64,000 nucleotides of DNA, from NCBI GenBank assembly GCA_002633025.1, contig NMRB01000182.1, positions 89,180-153,179 of the forward strand, given 5' to 3'. Origin of the DNA: Notospermus geniculatus (taxonomy: Eukaryota > Nemertea > Pilidiophora > Heteronemertea > Lineidae). Below, one piece after another: positions 1 through 11,317 of the stretch; within the stretch, counting starts at the first letter, position 1; each line of letters begins with the position of its first letter. Made by a program: the position numbers and the translations under genes. Under the pieces are notes generated by a model. The model ran no database searches, was not told the DNA's origin, and saw only the letters and a program-made list of their open reading frames with translations.

Positions 1-447
1 ATGGGTCCACACGGAGAAAACATCATCTATGAATCTGAGCCAGTTGTAGGGTTTGAAGGGGGAAGTAGCCAAGACTTGTGACTCGAGCATGTGCATGAAA
101 ATGATCGCATATGACGGGGCCATTTTAGTTCCTATCGCAGTTCCTGAGGTCTGTAAGTAATACCTTGAGTGGAATTCGAAGGCATTCTTTGATAGGACAA
201 AATGGGCCAGCGTACATATGTCCTTTATCACACACTCTGGTAAACCCTGTTTCGCCAAGAATGCCGAGAGGGCATTCAAACCATCTTCGTGTGGGATACT
301 AGGATACAGGCTGACGACATCCACGGTAACCAGGAGCGCCCCCTGAGGTAATGTACCTAAGTCACGCACCCTGCTGAGAAAATCCTTGGTGTCCTTAAGA
401 TACGAAGTGACCGAAGGGAAGTAGGGCTTGAGAAAATGGTCCACAAT
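1..447 (-). mobile_element. Penelope-like element reverse transcriptase, 5'-truncated fragment
   Basis: Read on the minus strand, the frame ending at base 1 is open for about 149 codons and encodes the core of a Penelope-like reverse transcriptase. Visible motifs in order are LLVTVDVVSLYPSIPHEDGL (first catalytic Asp), GTAIGTKMAPSYAIIFM, and FIDDVFSVW, the catalytic DD box, close to the window edge. The C-terminal part (thumb and any GIY-YIG nuclease) lies outside the window. The fragment begins abruptly at 447, where it abuts an unrelated repeat whose TAG (448-450) would close the frame. It is therefore a 5'-truncated copy, but its remaining frame is intact, so it is fairly young or this part was maintained. 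Assignment to PLEs rather than LINEs rests on the GTKMAPSYA and VDHFLKPY motifs. Confidence 0.85.
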
Positions 448-528
448 CTATTGAGCTGTTATAATAAACTCATCATCATCGAGGTTGGTGATATGACAGT
501 TAAAATGACTTGCGGGACGAAAGCCAGC
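448..528 (-). repeat. Repeat segment shared with the element at 37561-37937
   Basis: Read on the minus strand, this segment nearly matches plus-strand 37735-37816 over about 80 bp, through CTCGATGATGATGAGTTTAT and ending at CTCAATAG. At 37.7 kb the same sequence lies inside an element with 20-bp terminal inverted repeats. This is thus a fragment of that family joined directly to the Penelope RT piece. From 529 to about 700 I see nothing recognisable. Confidence 0.7.
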
Positions 529-699
529 AATTTAGGAGAAAAGGGCCGAATGGGGCTATCCAGGGAAAACTAAACCTCCAGATGGCTCTGCTGTACTATA
601 AGTCCTAGTTCACTGTTTGCAACATGGCAGAGTATGGAAAGTGGACTGTTCAGAAACTTAAAAATTAGTTATCAAACAGAGGAACGTCTCTTACAGGCA

Positions 700-1080
700 G
701 AAACAGGCAGAAAAAGTGATCTAATCATTTTCAACCTCAGATGCCTCCATCATTGACGTAATCATCATATCAGACTTGATAATCTCAGAAAATGACGCGG
801 TATTACTCGAACATTGGTTAGTAAATGACAAGAGGGTGATCAGTTCTTTCGATGGAGGCTCAAACAGCTGTGACGGGTCAAGCCAGTTATACCACATTAA
901 GCTCGGGCACGCCCACGCGCGTGGGATGAATCTTCCATCTATCTGGATCCACTCAATTCCCTAATTGGAAGTGTGAATTTTACCTTGTGAAACGGGTCAA
1001 GTCAGTTATGCCACATTAAGCTCGTGTACGTGTGAGGGACGAATCTTCCATCCATCCAGATCCTTTCATTTCCCTAATAC
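700..1080. repeat. Repeat remnant with two about 110-bp tandem units
   Basis: Bases 714-775 resemble 41003-41060, which lies inside the 40735-42292 transposon (shared words include CATATCAGACTTGATA). After this, 876-964 and 989-1076 are two diverged tandem units, each with CGGGTCAAG, AGTTAT, CCACATTAAGCTCG and GAATCTTCCATC. A short open frame across the first unit is not considered coding. Confidence 0.55.
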
Positions 1081-1199
1081 TGGTTTGCCTATCATATGCA
1101 AAAAAAAACGTGTCAAAATTGGTTTCGAAGTATTTGACATATTCAAGATATCAAGTGTAGATAAACATCTGTCAATGCCTGTACGTGAAAGAAAAAAAT

Positions 1200-1275
1200 G
1201 GGGAGAAAAAAATTCTTCCTCCAACCGGACTCAAACCCACGCATCAGGGAATCTTGCCCTTTGAGCTGAACTTGT
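1200..1275 (-). repeat. tRNA-derived SINE remnant
   Basis: The minus strand carries GGGTTTGAGTCC at 1238-1227, a good RNA polymerase III B box, preceded about 30 nt upstream by AGCTCAAAGGGCAAGA, which resembles a tRNA D-arm/A box. The stems expected of a working tRNA do not form, so this is a SINE head or tRNA pseudogene. The flanks 1081-1199 and 1276-1939 show no gene; 1730-1830 is low-complexity sequence rich in GTAAAAAGG and GGTACCGG. Confidence 0.4.
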
Positions 1276-1939
1276 GGAAATACAATCCCCAGCTATCAAC
1301 TACTCAAACAAAGATCACTCAAGCGTGAGCCTAATCCTAAGAAGTTAGTGCTGTTATATTCTTGAGCACCCTCCCTATGCTGGTCAAAACAGCTGTTCAT
1401 TGTGCAACGCTCTTAGTACAGGTGTACCAGTCCTTATAGCAGTAAATACATGTAAAGTAGTACCTCTATATTTGAGGTAGCTTGGTGTTGGTAAACTCAT
1501 GGGTGTAGGGGGCCTACATGTCTGTGGTGTAGACTGAATGGGTTTAACCTAAACTACCGGTATTAAAAAAGGACCCTTCTCAGCTTCTCAGAGAATGATT
1601 GTGATGACAGTTTCATCAAAATGACCTGGAAAAAATTAAACAAAATGATGACTTCACTTTTTAATATCATGTTTAATACCATGTTTATGCATCATGCCTT
1701 CAACCAATGTACTGGTACCGTATGTTACCGTATGTAAAAAGGCACGGTACCGGTACAAGTCAAAAAGGTAGGGGGGCCTACTGTGTAAGTATGGGTAAAA
1801 AGGTGCAAAAAGGAAAAGAGGTAGCCTACTAGCTAAAAAATGTGCCGGTAGGCTGGAAAGGTGCCCGTAGTTTGACCGTGTGTCAAAAATGGAAAGCAAC
1901 AAATAAATATTTTTGTTTCTGCACAAAAAATTCGGTTAA

Positions 1940-2062
1940 AGTTTAGAATCCCCGATCGGAAGTGACGTTACTCCATGGCACACAATGGAAATCCTATGCT
2001 ATTGTACAATGCGGCTTATTCCATCAATACCTTTTTTGGACACTGATCGGGGATTCTAAACT
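1940..2062. mobile_element. Short foldback element (MITE)
   Basis: AGTTTAGAATCCCCGATC at 1940-1957 is perfectly inverted at 2045-2062, enclosing about 87 bp without coding potential. This is the form of a very short non-autonomous DNA transposon. No target duplication is clear. Confidence 0.7.
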
Positions 2063-2084
2063 CGTTCCAAAAATTCTTAAAATA

Positions 2085-2615
2085 AAAAAATATTTTAAAA
2101 CTTAATATGTTTATCAAATTAGGAAAGCTATATTTTTGAATTTTCAGAATTTAATGGTGATGATACTAAATATAATACGTGTATGTATAATTACCGGTAA
2201 TTTATAAATTTTATTAATAATTTAAATTAAATTAATTACTAAACTGATAATTCATATTATCCATAAATATTTTCAAGATATTAAATATAACTGAGGAAAA
2301 TATTTAAAAAAAAGAAAACTTGTCACTGCCATGACTTGAAACCAACAAAATAATATTTTAGTTTTTGCAATGCTACTTTATTGTGTGTACTACAGTGTCA
2401 ATTTTTTTTAAAATTTTGTTTTTTAAACTAAAAATATTTATCAAATTAGGAAAGCTATATTTCTTAATTTTCAGAATTTAATGGTGATGATACTAAATAT
2501 AATATGACTAATTAATTTATACATTTTATCAATAACTTAAATTAAATAAATTACTAAACTGATGATTCGTGCAATTCAGATTATCCATAAATGTTTTCAA
2601 AATATTAAATATGAT
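2085..2615. repeat. Direct repeat of about 200 bp, AT-rich
   Basis: Bases 2095-2290 and about 2430-2615 are diverged direct copies: both hold TTATCAAATTAGGAAAGCTA, a stretch reading GAATTTAATGGTGATGATAC, ATTACTAAACTGAT and ATTATCCATAAAT in the same order. The sequence is AT-rich and non-coding. From 2616 to 3375 I see no supported gene or repeat. Confidence 0.65.
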
Positions 2616-3375
2616 GTGGGGCATTATTCCATCGGTGCCACCAAATGATGGTCTGATTGCATAGCCTACTTGACATTCACTGACCCTCCCAAAAATTGGG
2701 AGCAGAAGACAAAATTTATTTTCTGAGACAAACACACCTTGTCAGAATGATGAAGCAAAGCAACTCCACCGAGCCTTTTTGTCACATTGGAAATTTAAAG
2801 GAGCACGGAATTGGATCTGAAATGCGTTATTTGACTGCCGACGTAGAGGGAGCCACCTAGCGCTGGCAGTAAAATGTACGCAGTAAATGGGGCCATTCAA
2901 CGAAACGTAGTTAGTCCCTTGGATTGGAGAGTGGTGCGGTGGCGCCGGCTGTCAAGAAAAAGTGGCAATACTGTGCTCCTTTAAAGCCGCATAGTATTTA
3001 TAAACAGATGGGTCATAATCGGCGAGCACAATCTCGGTCACCCAGTCGCTGTTTCAAATCTGCATGGAGATCCGTAGCAGTACTGTGGAACGAAATGGCT
3101 GGCTGTGCAAGACTATGCACAGCGTTGGGGATTCCCAAAACCTCAATGCAGGATACTGCTATACCGGTAATACCGGTATGTGGTTCTATGGTTCTATACA
3201 CTATGCATGCCTGTAAATGAGGTTGCACTATATTTCGGCCGAACTGGGCGTGAGTAGCGGTGCATATTGTGTGGCTTAGTTATTACCGGGTATGGAATGT
3301 CTTAGCTCACTGGCAGAATTCAGTCATCCAACAAGAGTTCGTATTTCAGTCATTGAGGGCAACGAATTCATATTT

Positions 3376-3850
3376 GTGACCCTCCACCACTAAAACTGAG
3401 TCGCCGTCACTCTTGGCAGGTTGAGACCAAGGACGGGTTGCATCAGCTATGCTCAAAGTTAAGTTTGAGGTTGACCAAAACTAAAGTAAGGCTACGGTTA
3501 CACTTAACGTGAATTCGCGTGCAACAGCTGGCAACGCGCGTGATTTATGCTTTGAAAGCCTTTGTTTACGTGCATGGCGGTAGAAAATAACAAAGCCTTT
3601 GCTGCGCGAATGTATGCATCGCATTCGTTGTATCCATAGCCTATGATTTGCCATTAAAATTTGAGGTTGAGAACGACTTCGCGGTTCGCTTGAGGACAAA
3701 GTCGACCTCAAGTATTACTGCTGCAACCGGGCCGAAATGTTGGTCACTTTCAATGTTGTCGGTCTGTTATGAAATCTTAAATGTGTAATCTTAGTTCATT
3801 GCGGCTCACCTTTTGAGCGACGTGCGACTGGTTTGGTGGTGGAGGGTCAC
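3376..3850. mobile_element. Non-autonomous DNA transposon with 4-bp target duplication
   Basis: The left end GTGACCCTCCACCAC (3376-3390) is inverted at the right end GTGGTGGAGGGTCAC (3836-3850), and imperfect similarity continues inward (AGTCGC). ATTT stands immediately outside both ends (3372-3375 and 3851-3854), consistent with a 4-bp target-site duplication. The interior has no convincing ORF. Confidence 0.7.
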
Positions 3851-3932
3851 ATTTGATATTTAAGCTGCAACTCCTCACTTATAATCATGGACAGAAATCA
3901 ATTTCAATCTCTGTGCACTGTATTCTGCACGC

Positions 3933-4099
3933 TAAAGGGCGGCGCACACGAGCGACTAAATCTGGGCAACCGCCGACGAGACTGGTGGTGCGACTAGACA
4001 TCAGCCAATCAGAAGCGCCAAATCTTGTCGCTTTGGCGGTCGGAAGCCAAGTCGGCCGACAAATCGGTCAAAATTGTCGCTCGTGTGCGCCGCCCTTTA
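3933..4099. mobile_element. MITE with 23-bp perfect inverted ends including TA
   Basis: A perfect 23-bp inverted repeat at 3933-3955 and 4077-4099 begins TAAAGGGCGGCGCACACGAG. If the outer TA is the duplicated target, the terminal repeat is 21 bp. The interior is partly self-complementary around GTCGGCCGAC. Overlapping ORFs are an artefact of this element. From 4100 to 4559 nothing else is recognised. Confidence 0.75.
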
Positions 4100-4559
4100 C
4101 TCCAAAGAGCAGTATTTCCTGTATAGAGTGCTTTTTCTTGGCCCGGGAGAAGAACCCATGCCTGCAACTATCCACAAAAATGGAACGGACATTGAAGGTT
4201 GGGACAGGGGCTGCCCAATTCAAGTGGCACCTGTTCTACAACGAGACGGAGAAAAGCAGAAAATCAACAAATATTTTTTCGTAAAATATATTCATATTTT
4301 ATTTACATTATATTATTCAGTACAATGTTACTTGTCCATATAAAAATATACATGTTATAAAATGATGTGGGTTTGTGATGAAAGACTTGACAAAAGTAGT
4401 TTCACATAAAATATTCAAATGTAATATGAAAATACTAAGTCATGAAAGGATACAAAAACAGGCCCAGTTGGTGATTGGCTTGCTGATGGCAGATGGCACA
4501 TTAACTGATCACAGACCATTGTACCTGGTGACCTTATTATACGAATCATATTTATTTTG

Positions 4560-4714
4560 TGAGGTTAAGATCACCTACAATATACGCAAACAGTACATCC
4601 ACGTGACACTCTATTGATCTCCAACCGAATCTGAAGTACTTCAATAACCTGTGACATCAATAAACATGGCAACTGTTGAAGCATTAGGGTTTATCGTAGG
4701 TGATCTTAACCTCA
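4560..4714. mobile_element. MITE with 19-bp perfect inverted ends
   Basis: TGAGGTTAAGATCACCTAC (4560-4578) is perfectly inverted at 4696-4714. The interior of about 117 bp is non-coding. From 4715 to 5009 I see nothing further. Confidence 0.7.
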
Positions 4715-5009
4715 TTATCAACAGCAGCCTTACACAATGTGTGTGCCATATCAAAACCCAACCTACCGGAACCTCTTACATGAATATTGGCACAAAAATA
4801 TTTTAAAAATTCACCGGGAAGGGTTTTGAGATACCCGTAATGACCTCCATTTGATTATCATGACGTACAAGTACAAAATAATCAGTGGCCTTGTCAGCTA
4901 TTCACTGATTAAGGCGAGCCAAAAATGCTCCACTCGAGAACAATAGTTTTCTCAAGGCGATAAATTTTACTGTGACAAGACAAGGCATGAAATTATTTTT
5001 TTTTAAATT

Positions 5010-5195
5010 GCAAGTCATAGATACAAAATAAAATAAGCTACAAAATTCATACAATGACTGCACAGCTGCATACGAAAATAAAATAAGCTACAAAATTCAT
5101 AAAGGTATTACCAATGACTGCACAGCTGCATACAAAAATAAAATACGCTACAAAATTCATAAAGGTATTATCAATGACTGCACAGCTGCATACGA
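5010..5195. repeat. Minisatellite, three units of about 60-66 bp
   Basis: Three successive units contain ACAAAATAAAATAAGCTAC or a close variant, AAAATTCAT and CAATGACTGCACAGCTGCAT. The later two have a short insertion, AAAGGTATTA. From 5196 to 5608 no gene is supported. Confidence 0.75.
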
Positions 5196-5608
5196 AGAAG
5201 TCACCTGTCGTGGACTAATTCAAGGGTAATGAGAGTTGGTTATATAGGTGACTAAAAATACAATCAACAATTTTGGCAAGTGGTGATCTAAAGCCTAGGT
5301 CACACTGTGATGACTTAGGAGGGTGCCGAATTCCCACGAACTAGAAAAAGTGATTAAATCATGGCAATTCGTATCGGGCTCATGGTGGATTCTCCCTCAT
5401 TCAGCGGTATTGTTGGCCTGTCTCAGAGGTGCTGCGACTGTTTTGAAATGTTCATAACATTCGCGATCCAAGCGTGATTTATTTTTCATCGTACTGCATT
5501 TTCCTACTGCATTCTTGGAGCCAGTCGTGGCAATTTGCTTCTTGAACAGTCGTAATGAGGCATGAGGATTTGCTACTGTAGTCGCCACAGTATGACAGGG
5601 GCTTTAAG

Positions 5609-6040
5609 TCAAGGAAGTGCTGGAAGCCGTTGCAAGCACTTGATCACTGCACCACGAACACTATACATTAATTTGAAGTTACCTTTTGAATTGAAATGGA
5701 CGCCATCTTTGTGATGGATCCCTTCTTGCCAAATATGCTTGTGGTGATGAAATTCTATTCTACTGGATTTTCTCAAACAGTTCCTTAATGCTTTGTTTGT
5801 TACAAAAACATTGCTATTATAATCCAATGGACATTTAAGTCGTGGCGACAGGGCGCAAATCTTAACAAGCCGCACTTGAAAAGAGTGAATTAAATGCTGT
5901 GCATAATCAAGAATCTTTATGACCAACTCATCAGGAACGAGGCGCCAACGAGGCCTAGCAGATAGATCATTGCCACCAAGTTGCAAAATGACAATGTCAG
6001 GGCAAAAAGATTTGAGGACATACCAGATACGACGGTGGTT
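5609..6040 (-). pseudogene. SGNH/GDSL-hydrolase-like protein, 3' fragment
   Basis: The minus-strand frame is open from the homopolymer/N junction near 6041 down to a stop at 5609. It encodes the C-terminal part of an SGNH-fold hydrolase. Visible are SFCPDIVILQLGGNDL, matching the GxND block that supplies the oxyanion Asn, and KDGVHFNSKGN, matching the DxxH block with the catalytic Asp and His. The N-terminal block with the nucleophilic Ser (GDS) is missing: the frame runs into N and a run of about 16 C at 6041-6058. SGNH domains of this sort often occur in multicopy retroelement-associated proteins of invertebrates, so a transposon origin is likely but inferred. The break may be an assembly scar rather than a true truncation. 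Confidence 0.65.
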
Positions 6041-6260
6041 NACCCCCCCCCCCCCCCAGAGAGTATCTTCTGGTATTATGATCAGCTACTTGGTGACTGG
6101 ATGAAAGATGAACGATAAAAAGTTCAATACAAAGGATTATTCCCTTCTGAATCTGATGAACCTTTGTGGCCTCAAAACAAGCCGAGATGATCCCTTAAAG
6201 TTAGTACATGTACAGACCTCTCAATGTTTTCACTAAAAGAGATGTAATTTTATCATACTC

Positions 6261-7573
6261 GGGCGATTCCATGAAAAGGTGGACAAAATAAGCAAAAGTT
6301 CAAAATGCCCCAATTCAAGTTGTATAGGTGATTTTCATAAGTTGATATTCCCTTCTTTCAGGAATTAAAATATTTATGATCAAAAAGTCTTGTATATCAA
6401 CTTTTTAACTCTTTACATGTCGGGGCACCTAATTTAAGACAAATTCTGTGAATTCTCACTAATCTTTTACCTAGGCTGTCTCCACTGGTAACTGTTACAG
6501 CAACTGTCATCTACCCTGAATAGATAGTGGATGGTAAGGTTATATTGCCACCAGCCATAGATTAAGTTTGCACCTTTTCCACATTTCAATAATTTGGATT
6601 GAAATTTGCGAAGTCACAGTGTCCCGTACGACACCAAAAACTACTATTTATGTCTGTAGCATTTGTTCAGTATGATGTACAACAGTGATAATTAATATCC
6701 TCTGAGTGTTAGTCATGAGCAACAATATCATCCATAATTTGTTGAATTTGCTGTCTTGGTTATGATCAGAAAGCAGATAAATAGCTGTCCCGTACGACAC
6801 TTTTGTCCCGTACGACACCATTGTCCCCTACTACTAGTATTTTTTTGTTGAAAATAACTTTCAACAGATCTGAGATATTTTATTAGCAGCATATTGTGTG
6901 TTGTTTTGTAACATTCAACATTATGCATCAGATTTGAATTTTAGAGTTTAGTCTTGGGAGGAAACATACTTTTTAACTTTAAACTGCATTCTGCCGTTGT
7001 GGTGTTCATTATTGCTGATGTTTCAAGAATAAACATGATGTTTTGCTGTTGTTTTCAGTTTAAAATAAAGTTCACTTCACCTGTACAAATATTCCCCCTC
7101 ATATTGAGCTTTGCTTCTACTGGGAACCAATATTATTGCTGCCTTAGGGCGTTGGACAAACGTGTCCCGTACGACACTTTTTTGCTTGTCCCGTACGACA
7201 CCACACATTTTTTAGCTTAGCTACACAACTAGAAGCAAGAAAAGGGAAAGTGATTGTCAGTTAGCTAGAGGATCTACTATGTCATATTATATGGTTCATT
7301 TGAAGTCAGTTGCTATAACCAGTTCACAGACTTTTTCAGATATGTAATGTAAGGTCAAAACTGGTGTCCACTTTGATGTCCCGTACGACACCGAACATTT
7401 CTTTTAATTACTGATCAGTCAAACAATTAACATTCCAAGTGTTGGTGTCCCTGTGTACCTCTCCTATTTCTACATCCCTGCAATACATTTAATCCCAACT
7501 TTCTTAAAAGATCTGGGTGGGACAGGAGAAAAACTACTCCAAATGTCCCGTACGACACCTCATGGAATCGCCC
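6261..7573. mobile_element. Non-autonomous DNA transposon with seven subterminal 14-bp repeats
   Basis: The ends GGGCGATTCCATGA (6261-6274) and TCATGGAATCGCCC (7560-7573) are perfect inverted repeats, and ACTC flanks both sides (6257-6260 and 7574-7577), a likely 4-bp target duplication. The motif GTCCCGTACGACAC occurs exactly seven times, all in the plus direction, starting at 6621, 6787, 6805, 7164, 7188, 7378 and 7545; the last nearly touches the right inverted repeat. Its core CGTACG is a palindrome. Arrays of short motifs near transposon ends are typical transposase-binding sites. No transposase ORF is present in its 1313 bp. Confidence 0.75.
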
Positions 7574-7627
7574 ACTCCAGGTTTCAGTGAAGACCGCTGT
7601 TCAAGTCAGTTTCGTGGAACAAAAGGG

Positions 7628-7764
7628 AGTTTGAGATCAGCAACTTACCACGGATCCTTACATGTATACGGATCGAAATGTACACAAAATTTGTCCTCAT
7701 TCAATTGCACAGAAATCTATCCTTATACGTATAAGGATCAGTGATAAGTTGCTGATCTCAAACT
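7628..7764. mobile_element. Hairpin MITE
   Basis: AGTTTGAGATCAGCAACTTA (7628-7647) is perfectly inverted at 7745-7764, and the inner parts also pair (GGATCCTTA with TAAGGATC). The whole 137 bp could fold into a hairpin. From 7765 to 8252 no gene is seen. Confidence 0.75.
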
Positions 7765-9093
7765 GCCTATTGTCTAAGCAGAAATACATTTCAGTGATCA
7801 TGACACCGTTAGATACCTACATGTAAGTTTTGCCATAATACAGTAGGTATACAGTAGAGAAATTGTAGGTCACATCTCTACTTCATTGCATTTTTGACTA
7901 GAGAACTGATATTCTTGATGTCCAATCAATTTTTTCCATAATGTACCATTGAACACTTAACTGTTTAATGCTGCACGGCATGTGCGTGTCAAGTTGCTAA
8001 ATACAAAGAGAGATCAAAATGCACTTTTTGTGGTGTTTCGGCCCCTAGGCCTCATCAGGATGGTAGATTAAGACACCTTGCAAAGAGTTACCTTCTAACA
8101 TGTCTAAGATGTACTGTTTCCCTGGTATATACAGGTACAATACCTAATATAACAGGGAAACAGGAGATGGGCCCCACCCATCCACACCCACCTCACTAAC
8201 CAAGTACATGTACATTACAGGTACATTGTATGTATTTAGCTGGAAATACTTTGAAACCCAAAAGGACACAATTGTTTTTTATTCATTAATGCCATTATTT
8301 AAAGTTCTAACCCACTACGGTTGCAAAGTGGCATGCCAAGTTTCATTTAATCGCAGCCTGCCAAAAAAGTACCAAAACTCTGGCTGCACCACTCAGCAGG
8401 TGTTCCTTCCGTAATGTCAAGCTGCATGATCAGACATTTAATTATCATCATTCTGAACCAAACAAGCAGGGAAGTAATTGTAATTTTTATTTTACTTCCT
8501 TCAAATGAGGACTTTTTTAATGAAAAAAAATGTTATATTAAATGAATATTTACCTTAAAATAAACCAATTGCAAGATATCTTAACCATACCACACAACTA
8601 CAGCAAGAAATATAAAATTACATAGAACTCAACTGTATAAAATTTTACCAAAGATTATATGCGTAAAACATGCAACAGACAGAAAAAATAACTACCGGGA
8701 TACTGGTGTTGCCACACAGGCTGCATGATTCAGAGGACATCAGACTAGGAACATATTGTGTATAACTCTGGCAGACTCTGAACCTGAACAGACAACCATT
8801 CAGTGTAGTGAGACTAGAAACGACAACAGTCTCTTTTTAACATGTTTAATATCACAAAAGAAATAATGAAAACATTCATTGCGCTGCCATGTCTGCAATG
8901 CCTGAAGTACATTTGTAGACCTGTCTTATCGTATCAGACCGCTGGCAAAAATATTCCAGTGGAAGCCCCGAGTCTCATGGCGCGACCAATCACTTAAATT
9001 CAGGAGTGGCTGGCGACTAGAAATACAAAATAAATGTTTTAATTCTATGATCACAAGAGAAATAATGGCCACAAATTATATACAAAAAGACGA

Positions 9094-9342
9094 AGGAATT
9101 AGTGAAATGTTGGTGGCCCATAAACAGCTGAAGTAGCCCTGACTATCATTCAGCGTCATGGACAGTCCAATTATTTTCACCGCACCAAATGACTGACTAC
9201 TGATCACAAAGAGAGGAATTATTGAAAATATTGGTGGCCCATAAACAGCTGAAGTAGCCCTGACTATCATTCAGCGTCATGGACAGTCCAATTATTTTCA
9301 CCGCACCAAATGACTGACTACTGATCACAAAGAGAGGAATTA
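9094..9342. repeat. 120-bp tandem repeat, two units
   Basis: Units start at 9094 and 9214 with AGGAATTA and contain TTGGTGGCCCATAAACAGCT and ATTCAGCGTCATGGACAGTC. The second unit is cut at the N at 9343. The same unit forms the array at 10679-11004. Confidence 0.8.
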
Positions 9343-10678
9343 NGAAACCCAAAAGGACACAATTGTTTTTTATTCATTTACAATGCCATTATTTAAAGTT
9401 CTAACCCACTACGGTTGCAAAGTGGCATGCCAAGGGTTTCATTTGATCGCAGCCTGCCAAAAAAGTACCAAAACTCTGGCTGCACCACTCAGCAGGTGTT
9501 CCTTCCGTAATGTCAAGCTGCATGATCAGACATTTAATTATCATGAAAAAAATGTTATTTACCTTAAAATAAACAAACCAATTGCAAGATATCTTAACCA
9601 TACCACACAACTACAGCAAGAAATATAAAATTACATAGAACTCAACTGCATAATATAAAATTTTACAAAAGATAGTACAATGAAATCCCTATGTGACATG
9701 TTCTATAGCCTATAGATGTTGGCAATATTCAGCGTGTAACCCCCACCCATGGAACTGGGATATTCATGCCATGTAAGCACTGCTTGTTCCATGTATTATG
9801 CGTACTAAGTAAATGCAGAAAAATACAGTGTTAACCAGTAAACTACCGGAATACTGGTGCTGCCACACAGGCTGGATTGATTCAGAGATGATCAGACTAG
9901 AAAACTAGGATTAGGAACACTGGCAGACTCTGAACCTGAACACACCATAGTGCGAAGTTAGACTAGAATACATCTGAGTATCAAGTAGGTGCATGAATAT
10001 AACACTGTGTACCGGTATTATGATTTTTAAAAAAATAATGAAAACATTCGTCATTGGTAGCCATGTACATGTAAGGCTGTAGTCCCTGCTCATCATTCAA
10101 GTCCCCTAATGGGAAACGAATCGTTTTCAATCAAGAAAGGCTGGCGACAAGAAATACGAAATAAACTTTTTACAAACAACAGAAAAATAAGTTTGTAATG
10201 ATCACAAGAATTTTGTAACATGTATGGCAATATTCATGTACATGTAGTGTAAAAACAACTGTACATATGTAATATGCGTAAAACATGCAACAGACAGAAA
10301 AAATAACTACCGGGATACTGGTGTTGCCACACAGGCTGCATGATTCAGAGGACATCAGACTGGGAACATATTGTGTACAACTCTGGCAGACTCTGAACCT
10401 GAACAGACAACCATTCAGTGTAGTGAGACTAGAAACGACTACAGTCTCCATATAAATAATGAAAACATTCATTGCGCTGCCATGTCTGCAATGCCTGAAG
10501 TAGACCTGTCTTATCGTATCAGACCCCTGGCAAAAATATTCCAGTGGAAGCCCTGAGTCTCATGGCGAGACCAATCACTTAAATTCAGGAGTGGCTGGCG
10601 ACTAGAAATACAAAATAAACGTTTTAATTCTACGATCACAAGAGAAATAATGGCCTCAAATTATATACAAAAAGACAA

Positions 10679-11004
10679 AGGAATTAGTGAAATGTTGGTG
10701 GCCCATAAACAGCTAAGCAGCCCTGACTATCATTCAGCGTCATGGACAGTCCAATTATTTTCACCGCACCAAATGACTGACTACTGATCACAAAGAGAGG
10801 AATTAATGAAAATATTGGTGGCCCATAAACAGCTGAAGTAGCCCTGACTATCATTCAGCGTCATGGACAGTCCAATTATTTTCACCGCACCAAATTACTG
10901 ACTACTGATCACAAAGAGAGGAATTAATGAAAATATTGGTGGCCCATAAACAGCTGAAGCAGCCCTGACTATCATTCAGCGTCATGGACAGTCCAATTAT
11001 TTTC
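10679..11004. repeat. 120-bp tandem repeat, nearly three units
   Basis: Units start at 10679, 10798 and 10919 with the same sequence as the array at 9094. The last unit breaks off after about 86 bp at TTATTTTCAATATTCC. The array difference (two versus nearly three units) indicates unit gain or loss after the block duplicated. Confidence 0.8.
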
Positions 11005-11032
11005 AATATTCCAAGACACTTTGAATAGACTC

Positions 11033-11259
11033 TATCACTCCAAAAGAGCGCAACACCTTACGGGTGTCAGCGTCATGACGTCCCGCACGTCATTCTGAAC
11101 GCCTGGATGCGACTCGAAAAAAAAATCCGGTTGTTTCAGCGATCAGGACGTCGTGACACTCTGATTTTTTTCGTCTCACCTCAAGACATCATGAAATGAT
11201 GTGCGGGACGTCATGACGCTGGCTCCCTAAGGTGCTCCGGACGCTCTTTTGGAGTGATA
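11033..11259. mobile_element. Foldback element (MITE) just 3' of the 1520-codon gene
   Basis: TATCACTCCAAAAGAGCG (11033-11050) is perfectly inverted at 11242-11259, and an inner pair, AGCGTCATGACGTCCCGCAC (11069-11088), is perfectly inverted at 11201-11220. The element is about 227 bp and ends 59 bp from the stop codon of the gene, so it lies in or next to its 3' untranslated region. Confidence 0.75.
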
Positions 11260-11317
11260 TATCGTCTATTAACTGACGTAACTGTTCGAATGATAATGAA
11301 ATTGCTGATCAATGAAC

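Larger units (their letters stand above)
8253..11005. repeat. Local cluster of duplicated blocks
   Basis: Two blocks are each present twice in the same direction. Block X is 8253-8650 and 9344-9669 (starts GAAACCCAAAAGGACACAAT). Block Y is 8657-9342 and 10272-10926 (starts ATATGCGTAAAACATGCAAC). A more diverged third piece of Y lies at about 9790-9960. The second X copy starts immediately after the lone N at 9343, so part of this pattern could be misassembly of alleles or repeats. No ORF in the cluster looks coding. Confidence 0.7.

Noticed and set aside
1654-1926. 90-codon minus-strand ORF
   Set aside because: Low-complexity origin (GTAAAAAGG and GGTACC repeats), no domain.
6621-7558. CRISPR-like array
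   Set aside because: Seven exact 14-bp repeats, but spacing is irregular (4 to about 350 bp), the context is a eukaryotic transposon and no cas genes exist.
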